Shown: in pieces, positions 28,404 to 37,883 of the stretch
Position numbering within the stretch: position 1 is the first letter of the stretch
How the letters are laid out: every line of letters begins with the position of its first letter
DNA from: Alphaproteobacteria bacterium
Lineage (GTDB): Bacteria > Pseudomonadota > Alphaproteobacteria > Rhodobacterales > Rhodobacteraceae
DNA length: 64,000 bases
Assembly: GCA_030431485.1 (NCBI GenBank)
Contig: JAUIIR010000011.1
Location: forward strand, 1-64,000
Direction: 5' to 3'
Position numbers and translations under genes: made by a program
The notes under the pieces: model-generated
Told to the model about the DNA's origin: nothing
What the model saw: the letters and a program-made list of their open reading frames with translations, nothing else
Database searches by the model: none

Positions 28404-29062
28404 AGAAATTTCGCAAAGCGATCAGCGCCGGGGTTCCGGTCAAAGCCGTGCGCGATGTAACCAATCGGCTGCGCTTTGGCCCTGACGCGCCACGCAGTGA
28501 CGAATTGATCTGGATACGCCCGCGCGAGGTCACCCATTGGTATGCGGCAGATCCGACCAAACGTGCGCCACACTTCCGACGACGGCATTCCGGCAGCGTC
28601 GTGGCAGGTGACTGGGACCAGTCCCGAACGCCTTTCGCAGGACATATAAAACTCGACAGCATCCGTGCGCATTTCGAACAGGGCGTGCCGTGGGAGGAGA
28701 CAGAGCTGTTCGCTTGGATGCTCCAACGTATCGAAGAATTTGGTCGCATCGACGGTTTCACAGACCGGGCTGGCCTGATCCGCCGATATGAACGGCTTGA
28801 CCGGATCTACGAAGAAGCCAAACGCACCGGCACCCTGCGCCCGCATGGCAGTGTCAATCAGACGCGTGGTGAACAGGGGGGCATCCTTGTGCACATCGCC
28901 CGTGACGGCACACCGTTGCGCGACGGCGGTGGCATGCACCGCTTTGCCATCGCGCATATTCTAGATCTTGAGAAGATACCGGCGAAGCTGGGTGTGATCC
29001 ATGCAGAAGCGGTGAAATCCGGCGTTCTGGAAGAACTGCGAAAAGCTCCTGTTCGGCAGTAA
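28400..29062 (+). CDS. Unknown protein with GDWD motif and ParB-like C-terminus, tandem paralogue B
   Basis: This 220-residue protein is a diverged copy of the preceding gene. Shared elements are IWIRP (37-41), RRHSGSVVAGDWDQ (61-74), FEQGVPWEET (92-101), RYERLDRIY (129-137), then GILVHIARDGTPL and the GMHRFAIAHILDLEKIPAKLGVIH end. GTG at 28400 overlaps the stop of paralogue A (GTGA), so the pair is translationally coupled. The strict conservation of HSG-V-AGDWDQ and the HR-IA-IPA motif in both copies suggests functional sites. Function unknown. The two probably act together, perhaps as a heterodimer (inference). Confidence 0.85.
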   Translation: MKKFRKAISAGVPVKAVRDVTNRLRFGPDAPRSDELIWIRPREVTHWYAADPTKRAPHFRRRHSGSVVAGDWDQSRTPFAGHIKLDSIRAHFEQGVPWEETELFAWMLQRIEEFGRIDGFTDRAGLIRRYERLDRIYEEAKRTGTLRPHGSVNQTRGEQGGILVHIARDGTPLRDGGGMHRFAIAHILDLEKIPAKLGVIHAEAVKSGVLEELRKAPVRQ

Positions 29063-29143
29063 TCCGCCAGTCTGACAACAGCTTGGCGGAATGGTTTTCG
29101 GCTTGGGGGTGTTGACAGCTCACATCAACAGTTGGAGACCAAC

Positions 29144-29620
29144 ATGTTCAAGACCATCGCAACAAGTCTCGCCTTTTCCGCAATCGCCACGGCGAGCATC
29201 GCAGCACAGACCGTCAGTGAAATTGATGTGTCTGTCGACCTTCCCGCAATCGAAAACACCGAGGCCGCACAAGTCTGGACGTCCCTTCGCACCGATCTTG
29301 AAACTGCCATCGCTGCACGTATCGCGCCGCAGCTTGGCGAAGATGGGTCCGAAATCGTCGTCGATATCAACGAGGTGGCGCTCGCCTCTGCTTTCGAGAA
29401 CGCATATGCGCTGGAAGACTCCACGCTCTCGGGGCTCGTCGAGATCCGCGTGCCCGGGCTTCTGAACAACGAGGAATACGAACTTTCGATCACCGCTGGT
29501 CAGGCCATGTCAGCCGCCTCGCCTCAGGTCGATCTCGGCAGCATGACCATCGCCAGTGCTGAAGTGTATCAGGCGATGATCGGCGCTTTCGCAGACAACG
29601 TCGCGCAGAAACTGAAGTAA
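29144..29620 (+). CDS. Secreted protein of unknown function
   Basis: The 158-residue protein has a signal peptide (MFKTIATSLAFSAIATASIAA, cleavage before QTVSE). The mature domain is acidic and mixed alpha/beta, with no cysteine and no recognisable catalytic motif. The ATG at 29144 has GGAG seven bases upstream. It lies alone on the plus strand, 81 bases after the tandem paralogues, and is convergent with murD. It is likely periplasmic. Confidence 0.75.
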   Translation: MFKTIATSLAFSAIATASIAAQTVSEIDVSVDLPAIENTEAAQVWTSLRTDLETAIAARIAPQLGEDGSEIVVDINEVALASAFENAYALEDSTLSGLVEIRVPGLLNNEEYELSITAGQAMSAASPQVDLGSMTIASAEVYQAMIGAFADNVAQKLK

Positions 29621-29630
29621 ATCAACGACC

Positions 29631-29659
29631 TGACCCGCAGGCGAACAGCCAGCGGGTCA
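29631..29659. terminator. Hairpin between convergent secreted-protein gene and murD
   Basis: TGACCCGC-N13-GCGGGTCA is a perfect 8-bp stem just after the plus-strand stop. Its right arm overlaps the murD stop codon. No good T-run is seen, so termination would be weak or Rho-assisted. Confidence 0.4.
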
Positions 29660-31060
29660 ACCGTCAAGCAACGCTTTGACCCGCGCCGCGAAATCTTCGC
29701 CGCGTTTTTCGAAACTGTCATACTGATCGAAACTCGCTGCGGCAGGCGCCAGCAATACGACATCACCCGGCTCTGCCTCAGAGGCTGCACGCGCCACGGC
29801 GACATCCATCGTCCTACAGGCCTCAGTCTCGACACCGGTCAGTTGCACCGCAAATCCATCAGCCTCACGGCCAATGACATAAGCTTTGCGCACATGGTCA
29901 AAACCCGGGGCCAGCGCATCAAGGCCGCCTTCTTTTTGCAACCCGCCACAGATCCAACGGATGTTCTGGAACGCCTGCAACGCCTTGAGAGCGGAATCCA
30001 CGTTGGTGGCCTTACTGTCATTCACAAAAGTCACGCCGTTCTTTTCGCCAATGATCTGGCTGCGATGAGGAAGACCGGCAAAGGATTTCATCGCGGCTTC
30101 GATCTGGCGCGGGGCCACGCCCAGCGCACGCGTGGCGGCATATGCGGCACAGGCGTTTTGATGGTTGTGCGCGCCTGGCAACCCCTTGATTTCGCGCAGG
30201 TCGATGGAACCGACCTGTTTGCCCTTGCGCCACTCAGTCAGGAACCCTTTGCGCGCGTAGACATGCCATCCGGGACCACTCAGCTTATTCCCTGAGGACA
30301 CGCGGATCACCCGATCATCCCCCGGCCCTTCGGACAGTTGATTGGCAATGTATAGCCCTTCGTTCTCATCCACACCGATGACAGCGCGGTCCGGCCCGCC
30401 TTCGGCAAAGAGCCGGCGCTTGGCCGCAAAATAGCCCCCCAGACCGGCGTGCCGATCAAGATGATCCGGCGACAAGTTGGTGAACACCGCCACATCCGGC
30501 GTCAGTGCACGGGCCAGATCGGTTTGGTAGCTGGACAACTCCAGCACCACCACATCGCCATCGCCCGGAGGGTCGATATCCAACACGCCACGCCCGATAT
30601 TGCCCGCCAATTGGCTGTGCCGATCGGTCGTCGTCAGAATGTGGTGGACTAAGGCCGAGGTGGTGGATTTTCCGTTTGATCCCGTCACAGCAATCACGCG
30701 CGGCGCTGTATCGAACTCGTCCCAGGCCCCGGTGGCCAGAGAGCGGAAAAAGAGACCGATATCGTTGTCCACCGGAACACCCGCTGCCCAGGCTTTCGCG
30801 ATCACCGGATTTGGCGTCGGATAGAGATGCGGTATACCGGGGCTGACAATCAGGCAGGCGATATCATCAAACGCACCATCGCGGGTCAGCTCGCGCGTTT
30901 CGAATCCTTCGGCCTCAGCAGCCTCGCGGGCTTTGGGGTTGTCGTCCCAGCACACCGCCGTCGCACCACCCTCACGCAGCGCACGCGCCGCAGACAGGCC
31001 GGAGCGGCCCAAACCCAACACTGCCACCTGATGGCCTGCAAAACCCTGAACCGGGATCAT
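29657..31060 (-). CDS. murD: UDP-N-acetylmuramoylalanine--D-glutamate ligase MurD
   Basis: MurD adds D-glutamate to UDP-MurNAc-L-Ala. The 467-residue protein has the N-terminal [17 protein letters not shown], the P-loop [18 protein letters not shown], the central [10 protein letters not shown], and the C-terminal [17 protein letters not shown] with the KATN motif. It normally follows mraY, but here hisD lies 57 bases upstream on the same strand. It is separated from ftsW by a block of opposite-strand genes. It may be expressed from the murA-hisD transcript. Confidence 0.96.
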   Translation of the reverse strand: MIPVQGFAGHQVAVLGLGRSGLSAARALREGGATAVCWDDNPKAREAAEAEGFETRELTRDGAFDDIACLIVSPGIPHLYPTPNPVIAKAWAAGVPVDNDIGLFFRSLATGAWDEFDTAPRVIAVTGSNGKSTTSALVHHILTTTDRHSQLAGNIGRGVLDIDPPGDGDVVVLELSSYQTDLARALTPDVAVFTNLSPDHLDRHAGLGGYFAAKRRLFAEGGPDRAVIGVDENEGLYIANQLSEGPGDDRVIRVSSGNKLSGPGWHVYARKGFLTEWRKGKQVGSIDLREIKGLPGAHNHQNACAAYAATRALGVAPRQIEAAMKSFAGLPHRSQIIGEKNGVTFVNDSKATNVDSALKALQAFQNIRWICGGLQKEGGLDALAPGFDHVRKAYVIGREADGFAVQLTGVETEACRTMDVAVARAASEAEPGDVVLLAPAAASFDQYDSFEKRGEDFAARVKALLDG

Positions 31061-31117
31061 CGCGCACCTCTCGCTTGGTCCGCCAATCGCTACCGCATCT
31101 GAATGCTGTGGGAAAGA

Positions 31118-32419
31118 TCAGCCGTTGAGCTTGCGCAGACGTGCAGTGACAGACAGCCCATGCGCTTCGAGCGATTCCGATCGGGCCAGCGTTTCCGCCG
31201 CCGGACCAATCGCGCGCAATGCTTCGGGCGACATCTTGGCCAAAGTGGTCCGTTTGAGGAAATCGAGCACCGATAGCCCGGACGAGAAGCGCGCCGACCG
31301 CGCCGTGGGCAACACGTGGTTCGGACCGCCGACGTAATCGCCAATCGCCTCGGGCGTCCACTGGCCAAGGAAGATCGCACCGGCATGGGTGATCTTCGCG
31401 GACAGCGAGTCGGGATCGTCGACGCAGAGTTCCAGATGTTCAGGCGCGATACGGTCACAAAGCGCCGCCGCCTCGTCCAAATCCCGCACGGTGATCACCG
31501 CGCCGAAGTCGCGCCAGCTTGCCCCGGCAATTGCACGGCGTTCCAGCGTTTCAAGGCGTTTCTCGACAGCCTCCGCCACCGCCTGTCCAAAGGCCGCGTC
31601 GGTGGTGATGAGTAACGATTGCGCGCTCTCGTCATGTTCCGCCTGAGACATCAGGTCCAATGCGATCCAGTCCGGATCATTCTCGCCATCCGCAATCACG
31701 AGAATTTCCGACGGACCGGCGATCATGTCGATGCCCACCTTGCCGAACACCCGCCGTTTCGCAGCGGCGACAAAGGCGTTACCCGGCCCAGTGATTTTGT
31801 CCACCGGGGCAATGGTCTCTGTGCCATAGGCCAGCGCCGCAATCGCCTGTGCGCCGCCGATGCGGTAGACTTGGTCCACTCCGGCGATGCGACAGGCCAT
31901 CATCACCAACGGGTTGATCACCCCGTCCGGCGTCGGCACCGTCACCGCAAGCCGCTTGACCCCCGCCACCTTGGCGGGCACGGCGTTCATCAGGACCGAG
32001 GACGGATAGCTGGCCAACCCACCCGGCACGTAAAGACCCGCTGCCGATACGGCCGTCCAGCGCCAACCCAAAGTCGCGCCTTCGGGATCGGTCCACATCT
32101 CGTCCTTGGGCATTTGCCGTGTGTGATAGGCGCGGATGCGTTCCGCTGCTGTTTCCAGCGCGACGCGCTCGGCCTCGGGCACCTTGGCGATTTCGGCATC
32201 AATCTCGGCCTCTGACACGCGCATCTGCGCTGCGGTCAACTCCAGCCGGTCGAATTTCGCCGTCAGGTCCAGCACCGCCGCGTCGCCGCGTGTCCGCACA
32301 TCCGTAATAATACCCGCCACCACGTCATCCACATCCGGACTGTCCTCTCGCTTGGCGCTCAGCAGTCCGGCAAAGCGGCTTTCGAAATCGGCATCTGTGG
32401 TGGACAGAAATTGCGGCAT
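31118..32419 (-). CDS. hisD: Histidinol dehydrogenase
   Basis: HisD carries out the last two oxidations of histidine synthesis (histidinol to histidine) with NAD and zinc. The 433-residue protein shows the family segments PGGLASYPSSVLMNAVPAKVAGV, YRIGGAQAIAALAYGTETI, KITGPGNAFVAAAKR, IDMIAGPSEILVIAD, SQAEHDESAQSLL (catalytic Glu/His region) and the C-terminal GAIFLGQWTPEAIGDYVGG. Length matches the family. It lies after the DUF2948 and GNAT genes, a variant of the murA-DUF2948-hisD order common in Rhodobacteraceae. Confidence 0.96.
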   Translation of the reverse strand: MPQFLSTTDADFESRFAGLLSAKREDSPDVDDVVAGIITDVRTRGDAAVLDLTAKFDRLELTAAQMRVSEAEIDAEIAKVPEAERVALETAAERIRAYHTRQMPKDEMWTDPEGATLGWRWTAVSAAGLYVPGGLASYPSSVLMNAVPAKVAGVKRLAVTVPTPDGVINPLVMMACRIAGVDQVYRIGGAQAIAALAYGTETIAPVDKITGPGNAFVAAAKRRVFGKVGIDMIAGPSEILVIADGENDPDWIALDLMSQAEHDESAQSLLITTDAAFGQAVAEAVEKRLETLERRAIAGASWRDFGAVITVRDLDEAAALCDRIAPEHLELCVDDPDSLSAKITHAGAIFLGQWTPEAIGDYVGGPNHVLPTARSARFSSGLSVLDFLKRTTLAKMSPEALRAIGPAAETLARSESLEAHGLSVTARLRKLNG

Positions 32420-32471
32420 AGCGCCCTCCGGATGAGCTTTGGCGGGTACTTAGACCGGGCAACCCGAAGCC

Positions 32472-32990
32472 TCAAGCGCTGCGCGTGAGGTCTGCGCCAT
32501 CGAGCGACCTGATCATCAGAAAATCATCGCGCGGCACGCCGTCGACCAGGACCGAGCGGGGGCGTCTTCCGAAAACATGAAAGCCAAGCGCCGAGTAGAG
32601 TTTCTGAGCGCCGGTGTTCTCAACATCAACACAGAGTTCGGCTTGCTGGATGCCCGCCGATTCCAACAGTTGCAGCAGGGCTTGCATCAAAGCACGGCCA
32701 AACCCCTGCCCCTGCGCATCGTGCCGAACATAAAGCGGCCCGACGTCCGCCACATGATGCATGCGTTTCGGTCCACCACGCCGCGCCGTCACAAATCCGA
32801 CCAGCCGCTTTGCATCGTCAAATGCACCGAGGGTCAAATTGACCTCCAGCATGCGCTCTACATCTTTGTTCGGTATGGCCCGGACCTCTTCGGCGCTGAA
32901 CAGGAACGCCGAAGGCACCCGCATCAGACCATCTGCCCAGAGCGCACGATAGGCCGATAGGTCCTTAGGCGTCAGCCGCCGGATGTTCAT
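32472..32990 (-). CDS. GNAT-family N-acetyltransferase
   Basis: The 172-residue protein has a GNAT fold with the acetyl-CoA-binding motif A VRHDAQGQGFGRALMQALLQL. The C-terminal element is LCVDVENTGAQKLYSALGFHVFGRRP. The substrate is unknown. The ATG at 32990 overlaps the stop of the DUF2948 gene (ATGA), so it belongs to the murA transcript. It sits between DUF2948 and hisD, where many related genomes would have the two directly joined (from general knowledge; not tested here). Confidence 0.88.
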   Translation of the reverse strand: MNIRRLTPKDLSAYRALWADGLMRVPSAFLFSAEEVRAIPNKDVERMLEVNLTLGAFDDAKRLVGFVTARRGGPKRMHHVADVGPLYVRHDAQGQGFGRALMQALLQLLESAGIQQAELCVDVENTGAQKLYSALGFHVFGRRPRSVLVDGVPRDDFLMIRSLDGADLTRSA

Positions 32991-33466
32991 GCCGGATGGT
33001 CCGGCACCTTGCCGGAGACGGCCGCATAGGGTTTGGTCACGTCCCGTAACGCGACCTCAAGTTCGGATACCTGCAACCGGATCGCTCCATCCCCGGCAAG
33101 CATCACGAGCACGGCACCGCCGCCGGTCTTGTCCGGCTCAAATGTGACCGAGAGGACGGACAGGATCGTATCCGCATCGCCACGGGGCACACCCTGGCTG
33201 GCGACCCGCTGAACGTTTTCAACTGCGAGCACCGATTGCACACGTTCGGGCTTCCGACCACCGCGTTCCGCAACCGGTACGTCTTCCCAGCGGAAACGAT
33301 TCAGCAGGATACCAAACCGGGCTTTTCCTCTCTGCCACTGCATTTCGGTCGATGGGAACACGGCATCCTGACAGAGCGCCGACAACACCTGAAGGTCTTC
33401 TTCATCCATGGCCACCAGCCGCAGTGGCCGGGCAGCACCGTCTTCGAAGGAAGCGTCCACGCTCAC
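32987..33466 (-). CDS. DUF2948 family protein
   Basis: The 159-residue protein fits DUF2948, found next to murA in alphaproteobacteria. It shows [24 protein letters not shown] and [14 protein letters not shown] near the N-terminus and [11 protein letters not shown] in the middle. Its function is unknown. GTG at 33466 overlaps the murA stop (GTGA). It is soluble, with no signal peptide. Coupling to murA suggests a link to cell wall precursor synthesis, but this is inference. Confidence 0.88.
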   Translation of the reverse strand: MSVDASFEDGAARPLRLVAMDEEDLQVLSALCQDAVFPSTEMQWQRGKARFGILLNRFRWEDVPVAERGGRKPERVQSVLAVENVQRVASQGVPRGDADTILSVLSVTFEPDKTGGGAVLVMLAGDGAIRLQVSELEVALRDVTKPYAAVSGKVPDHPA

Positions 33467-34734
33467 TGTCCTTTCACCCGTTCAATCTTGGCCCCAACGC
33501 TGGAGAGTTTGCGCACGACGTGCTCATAGCCGCGATCAAGATGGTACACCCGGCTGACGATTGTCTCTCCCTCGGCGGCCAGTCCGGCAAGAATCAGCGA
33601 CACAGAGGCGCGCAGATCGGTTGCCATCACTGGAGCACCGCGCAGGCGGTCCACACCGGCCACGGTAGCAGTGCCACCGTGAACGTCTATCTTGGCCCCC
33701 ATGCGGATCAGCTCCGGCGCGTGCATAAAGCGATTCTCGAATATCTTTTCTTCCAAAACGCTGGTCCCGTCTGCCGTGCAAAGAAGCGCCATCATCTGGG
33801 CCTGCAAATCGGTCGGGAACCCGGGGAATGGCTCTGTCGTGACATCCACTGCAGACACCCGGCCATTTTTCCGCGCAACCTTAAGGCCATTCGGCGTTTC
33901 CTCAACCGAAATACCTGCCGCGTCCAGTTTCTCGCAAAACGCCGAGAGCAGATCAATCGTACCCCCAAGGCACTCCACTTCACCGCCGCAAATCGCAGGG
34001 GCCAGCATATAGGTGCCCAGTTCGATCCGGTCCGTCACCACGCGGTGAGTCGCTCCACCAAGGCGGTCAACGCCCTGAATGGTGATCTCTGACGTGCCTT
34101 CGCCGTCGATCTGCGCGCCCATTTTCTTCAGGCACTGCGCAAGGTCGACAATCTCTGGCTCACGTGCTGCGTTCTTCAGAACCGTCGTACCCTTTGCCAA
34201 CGTGGCCGCCATCAGTGCGTTTTCGGTCGCGCCAACGGATACAAACGGGAACTCCACAACACCGCCCTGCAAGCCGCCCGCAGGTGCTTTGGCATGCACG
34301 TAGCCGTCTCGAAGGTCAAGCTCGGCCCCCATGGCCTCGAACGCCTTAAGGTGAAGATCCACCGGGCGCGCGCCAATCGCGCACCCACCTGGCAGCGACA
34401 CTTCCGCATGCCCAAAACGCGCCAGGAGAGGTCCCAGAACCAGAATCGATGCCCGCATTTTGCGGACAATATCGTACTCGGCACGTGTAGAGGTCAGGGT
34501 GTGGCTCGACATGGCGAGCACCTGCCCGTCCTGCAAGGCCTGCACTTCGGCACCAAGCGACTGCAGCAACAATGTCATTGTGCGGATATCACTCAATCGC
34601 GGCGCATTGGTCAGCGTGAGCGGTTCTTCGCTCAGGAGCGTTGCCGGCATCAGCGTCAGGCAGGCATTCTTTGCGCCTGCGATGGGAATCTGACCGTTGA
34701 GTGGGCCGTTCCCGGTCACAATAATCTGGTCCAT
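33463..34734 (-). CDS. murA: UDP-N-acetylglucosamine 1-carboxyvinyltransferase MurA
   Basis: MurA makes the first committed precursor of peptidoglycan by transferring enolpyruvate from PEP. The 423-residue protein has the N-terminal [20 protein letters not shown] and the catalytic cysteine loop [14 protein letters not shown], so it should be fosfomycin-sensitive in principle. The C-terminal half has [18 protein letters not shown] and [20 protein letters not shown]. Length is standard. It follows a 55-residue small protein with a five-base gap and is coupled to DUF2948. Confidence 0.97.
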   Translation of the reverse strand: MDQIIVTGNGPLNGQIPIAGAKNACLTLMPATLLSEEPLTLTNAPRLSDIRTMTLLLQSLGAEVQALQDGQVLAMSSHTLTSTRAEYDIVRKMRASILVLGPLLARFGHAEVSLPGGCAIGARPVDLHLKAFEAMGAELDLRDGYVHAKAPAGGLQGGVVEFPFVSVGATENALMAATLAKGTTVLKNAAREPEIVDLAQCLKKMGAQIDGEGTSEITIQGVDRLGGATHRVVTDRIELGTYMLAPAICGGEVECLGGTIDLLSAFCEKLDAAGISVEETPNGLKVARKNGRVSAVDVTTEPFPGFPTDLQAQMMALLCTADGTSVLEEKIFENRFMHAPELIRMGAKIDVHGGTATVAGVDRLRGAPVMATDLRASVSLILAGLAAEGETIVSRVYHLDRGYEHVVRKLSSVGAKIERVKGQ

Positions 34735-34739
34735 CGGTG

Positions 34740-34907
34740 TTAACTGCCCTCGTTCGCCTGTGTGTTGTCTTTGCCGCCATCCGACGCCACTGCAGCCCGC
34801 GCACGCGCTTGCGCCTTGCGCTTTGCCATATTCGCCTTCAGCGCGGCCTTAAGCCTGTCTTCCCGCGCCTGTGGAGTCGATTTGCCAGATGAAGATTTCT
34901 GCGTCAT
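34740..34907 (-). CDS. Small basic protein upstream of murA (55 residues)
   Basis: The reading frame begins with ATG at 34907 ([20 protein letters not shown]...) and ends with TAA at 34740, five bases before the murA start. It is Lys/Arg/Ala-rich ([20 protein letters not shown]), predicted helical, and has no membrane segment or signal. Small basic proteins at this place are common in Rhodobacteraceae. The function is unknown; it may be a nucleic acid or ribosome-associated protein (inference). Tight spacing to murA supports translation. Confidence 0.7.
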   Translation of the reverse strand: MTQKSSSGKSTPQAREDRLKAALKANMAKRKAQARARAAVASDGGKDNTQANEGS

Positions 34908-35007
34908 GCACACTTCCTATCCCAGAGGCAAAAAAGGGTCCAGATTGCGCTTGCACCGATTTCCGTTTGCGTCTAATCACCCGCCACGCCAACCGAGGCG
35001 CCCCGGC

Positions 35008-35082
<75 letters not shown>

Positions 35083-35269
35083 TCTATAACCGATCTACAA
35101 TACCTTCTTTGAAGTCCACGCGCATTCGGAATCCACTGCTAAGGTGCATCCTGAAATGCCTTCGGCTGGTCAGTTTGACATTTGAAATGACGGATGCGTG
35201 GGTGGGAACTGGATCTACACCGAAAATCGACGCAAAATCATTTCATTGTGCCGGGAAGGAGATCAGGGC

Positions 35270-36583
35270 GTGCAAGACACAGGATCGGGGAACGCTGCTG
35301 AAGAAGATTACGGCATTTTGCTCGACAGCAAGGATGCTGCGATTGCTGAGGCTGAAACGCAAATCGAGCAGGCAACGCAGTTGGTCAACTCCGGTCAGGG
35401 GCAAGACGCCTTTGAGATCTGCAAATCCTTGCTGGAATCCGGAACACTCCCAGTTCATCTTGCGTCCAAGGTTTACCTCATTCTGAAATCGCTTAAGCAG
35501 GGTGAAATTGCCGAGAGAGTCAGGACGTCGATCTTGGCCAGTATTTCCGAGAACCGTCCGCGTCTGAAGGACCCTCTCAGAGCCCTTCTGCCCGCCGCCG
35601 AAGCCTTGTCAGAGCTTGGAGAAGCCGACGATGCCGAAAAGCTGGCGCGCGAGGCGTTTTCACTCGCGCCCGAAAATCGATTGGTCGTGCTCGGTTTTGT
35701 AGCCCTGCTGATCTATATTGGCAAAGAACCTGATGCCAAAAAGATTGCTTTGGATTTCCTTGAGCGTCGTAATGGCGACATGAACGAGGCTCTGCACTTC
35801 GCCTCCGTGTTTTCGTTTCTGAAGAGTAGCAACCTAACAAAGGCTGTGCTTGAGATCGCGAAACAACGCTGCAAGACGACCACACAGCGCGCCAAGCTCG
35901 ATTATTTTCTCAAGTCGAACGGCTTTGAAGGCGCGACGCTTGATCAACACGGTATGGCGGTCGAGCTTTTCGACAGTTTCGCAGAAAACTACGAATCCCA
36001 GCTTGAGATCCTGAAGAACAACGGTCCCACTCTGATCTACACGGCCCTGGAAGAACTGGAACTTCCCAAGAAAAAAACTCGGCGTGTACTCGACGCGGGC
36101 TGTGGCACCGGTCTCTGCTCGGGGTTTTTGCTTGAGTATTCAAAAGAGTTGGTCGGCGTTGACCTGTCGGTCGCCATGCTCGAAAAGTCTCGTGAGAAAG
36201 GCAATTACACCTACCTCGCGCGCACCGATCTTTCCGCCCGCCCGACATATCCAGAGGGCACCTTCGACATGATCATCTGCGCAGATGTTCTGGTCTATTT
36301 TGGCCCCTTGGAGACGGTATTCACCAATTTTTTCGAGATCCTGAACCCGGGTGGCTGGCTTTTGATGACGGTTGAGGACGAAAGCGACCCGGCCGTCAGA
36401 GCAGGGTTCAAGCTGTACAACTCAGGCCGACATAAGCACACGGACGACTACATGGTCCGCACGCTGGGCGCGGTGGGCTTTCCAAAACCCAAACTCCACA
36501 AACACGCACGGCTGCGCAACGAGTTCGGAAAACCCATTCTCGGCACGGTCATTGCGGTACAAAAACCCGCACTCTTTTTCTGA
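35270..36583 (+). CDS. TPR-containing class I methyltransferase
   Basis: The 437-residue protein has an N-terminal region of TPR-like helices (about residues 20-215), such as EALSELGEADDAEKLAREAF. A SAM-dependent methyltransferase domain follows: motif I VLDAGCGTGLCSG, then LVGVDLSVAMLEKS, DMIICADVLVYFG and LNPGGWLLMTVEDE. The target is unknown; such TPR-methyltransferase fusions often sit with glycan synthesis genes. GTG at 35270 was chosen because AAGGAG lies eight bases upstream; a longer reading from 35198 lacks a good site. The next gene is a glycosyltransferase on the same strand. Confidence 0.85.
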   Translation: MQDTGSGNAAEEDYGILLDSKDAAIAEAETQIEQATQLVNSGQGQDAFEICKSLLESGTLPVHLASKVYLILKSLKQGEIAERVRTSILASISENRPRLKDPLRALLPAAEALSELGEADDAEKLAREAFSLAPENRLVVLGFVALLIYIGKEPDAKKIALDFLERRNGDMNEALHFASVFSFLKSSNLTKAVLEIAKQRCKTTTQRAKLDYFLKSNGFEGATLDQHGMAVELFDSFAENYESQLEILKNNGPTLIYTALEELELPKKKTRRVLDAGCGTGLCSGFLLEYSKELVGVDLSVAMLEKSREKGNYTYLARTDLSARPTYPEGTFDMIICADVLVYFGPLETVFTNFFEILNPGGWLLMTVEDESDPAVRAGFKLYNSGRHKHTDDYMVRTLGAVGFPKPKLHKHARLRNEFGKPILGTVIAVQKPALFF

Positions 36584-36676
36584 CGCCAGCGGATTGTCCT
36601 GAACCCGACGTCCAGCCTTGCTGGGGTCATAATGCGCTGTTACCTAGGAAACTGGTTTTCCATCGGACCAGGGTTC

Positions 36677-37855
36677 ATGCGGGTAGCCATCGCAACTGGC
36701 GAATATCATCTTGGCGGCGAGACGTTTATCAACCGCCACATCGAGCATCTGTTCGGTGGCAATACCGTCGTGGTCTGTGGGCGGTTCCGGGGCGATAATC
36801 CATACGGCAAACCATATTTCGTGCGCCGCGATGGGCTTTCGGGACGTGACATCGTCGTGGCGCCGTGGTGGTTGTTGCGAAACCGCGTGCGACACGGCAC
36901 ATCACGGCTGCCTTTTGGCGAAGCCAAAGAAGCGTTGATCAAGTTTCTGCGCGATGAAAAGGTTGAGGTCATTCTGGCCGAGTTTGGCACCCAAGCGCTC
37001 GCTCTTGCGCCGCTGGCCAATGCGCTCGGCATTCCGATCTTTACCTATTTCCGCGGCACTGACGCATCCAAGGCAATCCGCACAGAACGCATGCGCGCCG
37101 CGTATCGCAAGATGATGCCACGCCTTGCCGGCGTCTTCTCGGTGTCGCGCTTCTTACTCGACAACCTTGCCAAGCATGGCATTTCACACCCCAACAGCAC
37201 CGTCATTCCCTCGGGTGTCGATATACGACGGTTTGCGCCCCAGGCCAAAGTGCCGCTCAGTTTTCTTGCTGTTGGGCGCTTCGTCGAGAAGAAAGCGCCA
37301 ATGACCACATTGCGCGCCTTTGCCGAGGCAACAAAAGATCTTCCAAACGCCCGGCTTGATTTCATTGGCGACGGTCCGCTGCTTGAACCGACCCGTGCTT
37401 TGGCCGAAGAATTGGGCGTGTCCGCCAAGCTGCGTTTTCATGGCGCGCAACCGCACAACACGGTCCGAGACCAACTGATGAGCACACAGTTCTTCCTGCA
37501 GCATTCGGTCACCGCGCGCGATGGCAATACAGAAGGCCTGCCGACCGCCATTCAGGAGGCGATGGCGTGCGGCTGCATCACGGTCTCGACCCGACACGCA
37601 GGCATCCCCGAGGCCATCGACGAAGGCGTGACAGGGTTTTTGGTCGACGAACATGACGAAACCGGGTTTGCCAAAGCTATCGCGTCCGCCATCGCGGTTC
37701 CGGATTTGGCCGCGATGTCTGCGCGTGCGCGGCAGGTCGCGGAAGAAAGGTTCGACAACCACGTTCTTCTGAAACTGCTAGAGCGCCACATCCAGGACGC
37801 GTTGCTCACCGTCACGGGAACCGACACCGGTATCTCGCGGCAGGCGTCTGCCTGA
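36677..37855 (+). CDS. GT4-family glycosyltransferase
   Basis: The 392-residue protein has a GT-B fold. The C-terminal half shows VIPSGVDIRRFAP, LSFLAVGRFVEKKAP, LDFIGDGPLLEP, LRFHGAQPHN and the donor-binding EGLPTAIQEAMACGCITVSTRHAGIPEAI (E-x7-E motif of GT4). It probably adds a sugar to a lipid-linked or surface glycan in the cytoplasm or at the membrane face. The ATG at 36677 begins MRVAIATGEYHLGG. It is placed between a methyltransferase and a Kdo-transferase homologue. The substrate cannot be read from the sequence. Confidence 0.9.
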   Translation: MRVAIATGEYHLGGETFINRHIEHLFGGNTVVVCGRFRGDNPYGKPYFVRRDGLSGRDIVVAPWWLLRNRVRHGTSRLPFGEAKEALIKFLRDEKVEVILAEFGTQALALAPLANALGIPIFTYFRGTDASKAIRTERMRAAYRKMMPRLAGVFSVSRFLLDNLAKHGISHPNSTVIPSGVDIRRFAPQAKVPLSFLAVGRFVEKKAPMTTLRAFAEATKDLPNARLDFIGDGPLLEPTRALAEELGVSAKLRFHGAQPHNTVRDQLMSTQFFLQHSVTARDGNTEGLPTAIQEAMACGCITVSTRHAGIPEAIDEGVTGFLVDEHDETGFAKAIASAIAVPDLAAMSARARQVAEERFDNHVLLKLLERHIQDALLTVTGTDTGISRQASA

Positions 37856-37883
37856 AATTTCGCGCGTCTGGTCGGGGTCTATC

